In this document: one piece after another, positions 5,324 through 7,158 of the stretch
Layout of the letters: each line of letters begins with the position of its first letter
Numbering within the stretch: the stretch's first letter is position 1
Origin: JAFTYR01 sp964571375
GTDB taxonomy: Bacteria > Pseudomonadota > Gammaproteobacteria > Burkholderiales > Burkholderiaceae_F
Reading direction: 5' to 3'
DNA length: 7,158 nucleotides
NCBI GenBank assembly: GCA_964571375.1
Contig: CAZNBL010000064.1
Span: 1-7,158, forward strand
Notes under the pieces: generated by a model
What the model was told of the DNA's origin: nothing
The model's input: only the letters and a program-made list of their open reading frames with translations
The model's database searches: none
Position numbers and translations under genes: made by a program

Positions 5324-6322
5324 TTATTCTCCGATGACAGAAGCGGCCCATTCGGATGCGCGCAGGCAGTCGTTCTTATCGGGATGCTTGGCGGCTTCGG
5401 CAAGACGTGCGAGGCGGGCCGGATCGTTGGCCTTATCGCCGAGCATACGGTTCATGGCTTCGATGACTTCGTCGGCAACCTTGCCCTGGCTCACAAAGAG
5501 CTTCTTGTAGGTGTTGCCGGCATCGCCTGCGACGAGATCGGCTTCGAATTTTTCAACGAAAGCCTTGGCGCGTTCTTCTTCAGGATTGCCGCCCATCGTG
5601 CAGAAGGGAGCGACGACCTTGCCCTTGATGCGTTCAAGGTAAGCGCGAGCCTTTTCATCAACGAGCCCCTTGTCGATCCAGAAACCGACGAAAATTCTGT
5701 CGAATGCATCGGGAGCGGGAGCTTGGTCGACATTGGCGAAGACGCAACAAGGAGCGCCCTTGCAGACGGCTTCGGCGATTCTCTTGGTGTTGCCTGTCTG
5801 GGAGGAGTAAACGATCAGAGTCTTCGGATCCTTGTACGAAGCCTTAAGTGCAAGGAAGGCTTCGCGGGCTTCCGGGATCAGAACGTGCTTTTCGCGGCCG
5901 ACGTAGAAGGAGTACATGATGTCGCCGTCGTGGTTGAAGAAAGCGGCGAAGTGGCTTTCACGGCCCATGAACGGAATGGAGATAAAACCGATTTCGCGTA
6001 CGAGATCAGCCTTGAAATGCCCTTCGAGCGGAGCCTTGCCGCCCATGATGTTGTAGTAACCCATGGCGTGCTTGCCGAGGGCGACCGGAGTGGAAACCTC
6101 AAAGACATTGCCCATGTGTTCGACGATGAAGGTAGCCTTTTCCCAGGTGGCGATGGATTCCCAGACGTGGTCGAACGCTGCGCCCGGCGCAAAGGTAGCG
6201 ACACCTTCGGGAAGAAGATGCGCGGCTTCAAGAGCGCTGATGCCGAGTTCCTTGGCGATACCGCCCAACATTACCGGACGGTTTTCATCGAAAAGCTGTT
6301 TGATTTTTTCTGCGTTGGTCAT
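5324..6322 (-). CDS. hutX: Fusion of HutX/ChuX-type cytoplasmic haem carrier and flavodoxin domain
   Basis: This 332-residue cytoplasmic protein has two domains. Residues about 5-160 are a ChuX/HutX haem-carrier domain: a helical start with I-A-K-E-L-G-I-S, L-L-P-E-G (36-40), F-D-x-V-W (50-54), T-F-I-V-E (64-68), G-Y-Y-N (88-91), G-H-F-K-A-D (101-106), P-F-M-G-R-E-S (117-123) and Y-V-G-R-E-K-H (140-146). Residues about 166-332 are a flavodoxin domain with the FMN phosphate loop S-S-Q-T-G-N-T (173-179), G-F-W-I-D-K-G-L-V-D-E-K-A (213-225), a Met-Gly-Gly loop (243-245) and the tail A-R-L-A-R-L-A-E-A-A-K-H-P-D. This is the Flavodoxin_3 type also found in anaerobic tetrapyrrole-processing loci. 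HutX proteins carry haem in the cytosol; the fused flavodoxin is inferred to deliver electrons for haem reduction or radical-SAM haem opening (HutW/ChuW). GAGGA lies seven bases before ATG 6322. The gene is 17 bases after the ATPase gene. Confidence 0.88.
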   Translation of the reverse strand: MTNAEKIKQLFDENRPVMLGGIAKELGISALEAAHLLPEGVATFAPGAAFDHVWESIATWEKATFIVEHMGNVFEVSTPVALGKHAMGYYNIMGGKAPLEGHFKADLVREIGFISIPFMGRESHFAAFFNHDGDIMYSFYVGREKHVLIPEAREAFLALKASYKDPKTLIVYSSQTGNTKRIAEAVCKGAPCCVFANVDQAPAPDAFDRIFVGFWIDKGLVDEKARAYLERIKGKVVAPFCTMGGNPEEERAKAFVEKFEADLVAGDAGNTYKKLFVSQGKVADEVIEAMNRMLGDKANDPARLARLAEAAKHPDKNDCLRASEWAASVIGE

Positions 6323-6339
6323 GGAAGATTCCTCATCAA

Positions 6340-7158
6340 TTAATTGGCAGTGTTCTTTCTTAAGGGCAGTCGCACGGCGTTTTCACAGCAGAGCCCCATG
6401 AGCTCGAGGTCATGCGTGATGATAAGCACGGCTTTACCCTTTTCTTCAAGTTCTTTCAAAATGCGGGCGATACGCTTCATGTTGATGCCGTCAAGGCCGC
6501 TCGTCGGTTCGTCAAGCAAAATCACGTCAGGATTCTTGGCGACGGCGCAGGCAATCACAAGGCGCTGTTTCTGTCCGCCTGAGAGCGACTGCGGGTGGCG
6601 TTCTGCTAAATCCTGCAGGTCGAACATCTCAAGCAACCTCTGCGCGGCGTCCGGCCCGCCCTTGCAACCGGCAACTTCAAGCGAGGTTTCGACTTCGCGT
6701 CGTACGGTCTTCATGTGAAGCTGATGGTCGGCGTTTTGTAAAACGATGGCGACGTGACGCAGGAGATCGGCTTGTTTAACAGCTTTACCCTGATAGAAAA
6801 ACTCTCCGGCTTCGGCTTTGTTAAGTCCGGTGAGGATTCGGCTCAAGGTCGTTTTGCCGACGCCGTTGTTGCCGATCACGGCACTGATACCGCGGCTGAT
6901 CGCCAATGAAGCGTTTTCGAAAATTGCATCTTTGCCTTTATAGGCAAAGGTAAGGTTCTTAAAGCCGAGAAGCCCCGTGCTGTCGCTTTGGGATTGCGAC
7001 ATGTCTTTGAGAGTCTTTCTCGGATCATCAATTTCGATGTCTCTCAAACCGTATCGATTGCGCACCTCTTCGGTCAGTTCTTCAAACTTGCCCTGAAGCA
7101 CGGCCCTGCCGTGATCCATGACGACTATCTGGTCTGCAACATCGCGCAGCCAGTATAG
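6340..7158 (-). CDS. ECF-type ABC transporter ATPase, probably double-domain; 5' end beyond the right edge
   Basis: 272 codons are visible and the frame enters from the right edge with no start. The first residues (L-Y-W-L-R-D-V-A-D-Q-I-V-V-M-D-H-G-R) read as the end of a first ATPase domain just after its H-loop. A linker of about 35 residues then leads into a complete second ATPase domain: aromatic Tyr73, Walker A G-N-N-G-V-G-K-T (96-103), Q-loop Q-N-A-D-H-Q-L (141-147), signature L-S-G-G-Q-K-Q-R (192-199), Walker B V-I-L-L-D-E (212-217), D-loop and His249. Numbers count from the window edge. The Q-N-x-D-x-Q form is typical of energy-coupling-factor (EcfA/CbiO) ATPases, and fused double ATPases are common in that group. 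It would power an inner-membrane uptake transporter whose membrane parts lie outside the window. The haem-related gene follows after 17 bases, suggesting haem, a tetrapyrrole or a metal chelate as substrate (inference). Confidence 0.88.
   Translation of the reverse strand, partial: LYWLRDVADQIVVMDHGRAVLQGKFEELTEEVRNRYGLRDIEIDDPRKTLKDMSQSQSDSTGLLGFKNLTFAYKGKDAIFENASLAISRGISAVIGNNGVGKTTLSRILTGLNKAEAGEFFYQGKAVKQADLLRHVAIVLQNADHQLHMKTVRREVETSLEVAGCKGGPDAAQRLLEMFDLQDLAERHPQSLSGGQKQRLVIACAVAKNPDVILLDEPTSGLDGINMKRIARILKELEEKGKAVLIITHDLELMGLCCENAVRLPLRKNTAN

Noticed and set aside
5319..5351. ExbB start at ATG 5351, overlapping the end of hutX
   Set aside because: The extra 11 residues (Cys, His and Arg rich) do not fit an ExbB N-terminus, and ATG 5318 has a good ribosome binding site and operon-like spacing.
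5384..6343. Long open plus-strand frame of 319 codons opposite the hutX-flavodoxin gene
   Set aside because: It is antisense to a gene with two clear protein domains, has no family resemblance, and its residue pattern mirrors the codon bias of the real gene.

Overview
The window looks like a chromosomal piece from a Gram-negative, host-associated (probably gut) bacterium. It has a TonB-ExbB-ExbD energy system, an exported beta-helix surface protein, a periplasmic binding protein and strong AAGGAGG-type ribosome binding sites. My best guess is a betaproteobacterium of the Sutterellaceae type. That is inferred from gene content and protein flavour; no rRNA or other diagnostic marker is present. 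No tRNA, rRNA, CRISPR array, insertion sequence or phage gene was seen.

Left part (1-1281). The minus strand carries the N-terminal part of a large, repetitive, secreted autotransporter-like protein that runs off the left edge. Its reading frame is broken inside the signal peptide at a run of six G (918-923). One more G would restore a textbook signal peptide followed by an open frame to the window edge. This is either an OFF state of a phase-variable surface protein, a real inactivating mutation or a sequencing error. The gene-free stretch 984-1281 (298 bases) holds divergent promoter-like elements, an AT-rich interval bracketed by inverted repeats, and two hairpins in the leader of the next gene.

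Middle (1282-3503). Three single genes lie here. A plus-strand trans-editing tRNA deacylase (prolyl-tRNA editing fold) starts at GTG 1282. A minus-strand periplasmic binding protein of the cyclohexadienyl dehydratase/amino-acid binding family is separated from the deacylase by a convergent intrinsic terminator. A plus-strand biotin-protein ligase lacks the DNA-binding domain. The 162 bases between the last two divergent genes contain only weak dyads.

Right part (3504-7158). A tight minus-strand operon is read from right to left: an energy-coupling-factor-type ABC ATPase (5' end outside the window, with the tail of a first ATPase domain visible), then a HutX-type haem carrier fused to a flavodoxin domain, then ExbB, ExbD and TonB. 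Gaps are 17 and 5 bases, then overlaps of 8 and 4 bases. The likely logic is haem or tetrapyrrole acquisition. TonB/ExbBD would energise an outer-membrane receptor and the ATPase an inner-membrane uptake system. In the cytoplasm, the HutX domain would receive haem and the attached flavodoxin would supply electrons for haem reduction or oxygen-independent ring opening. This HutX-flavodoxin fusion and its operon are the most interesting content. The operon promoter lies beyond the right edge, so iron control (for example a Fur box) cannot be judged.
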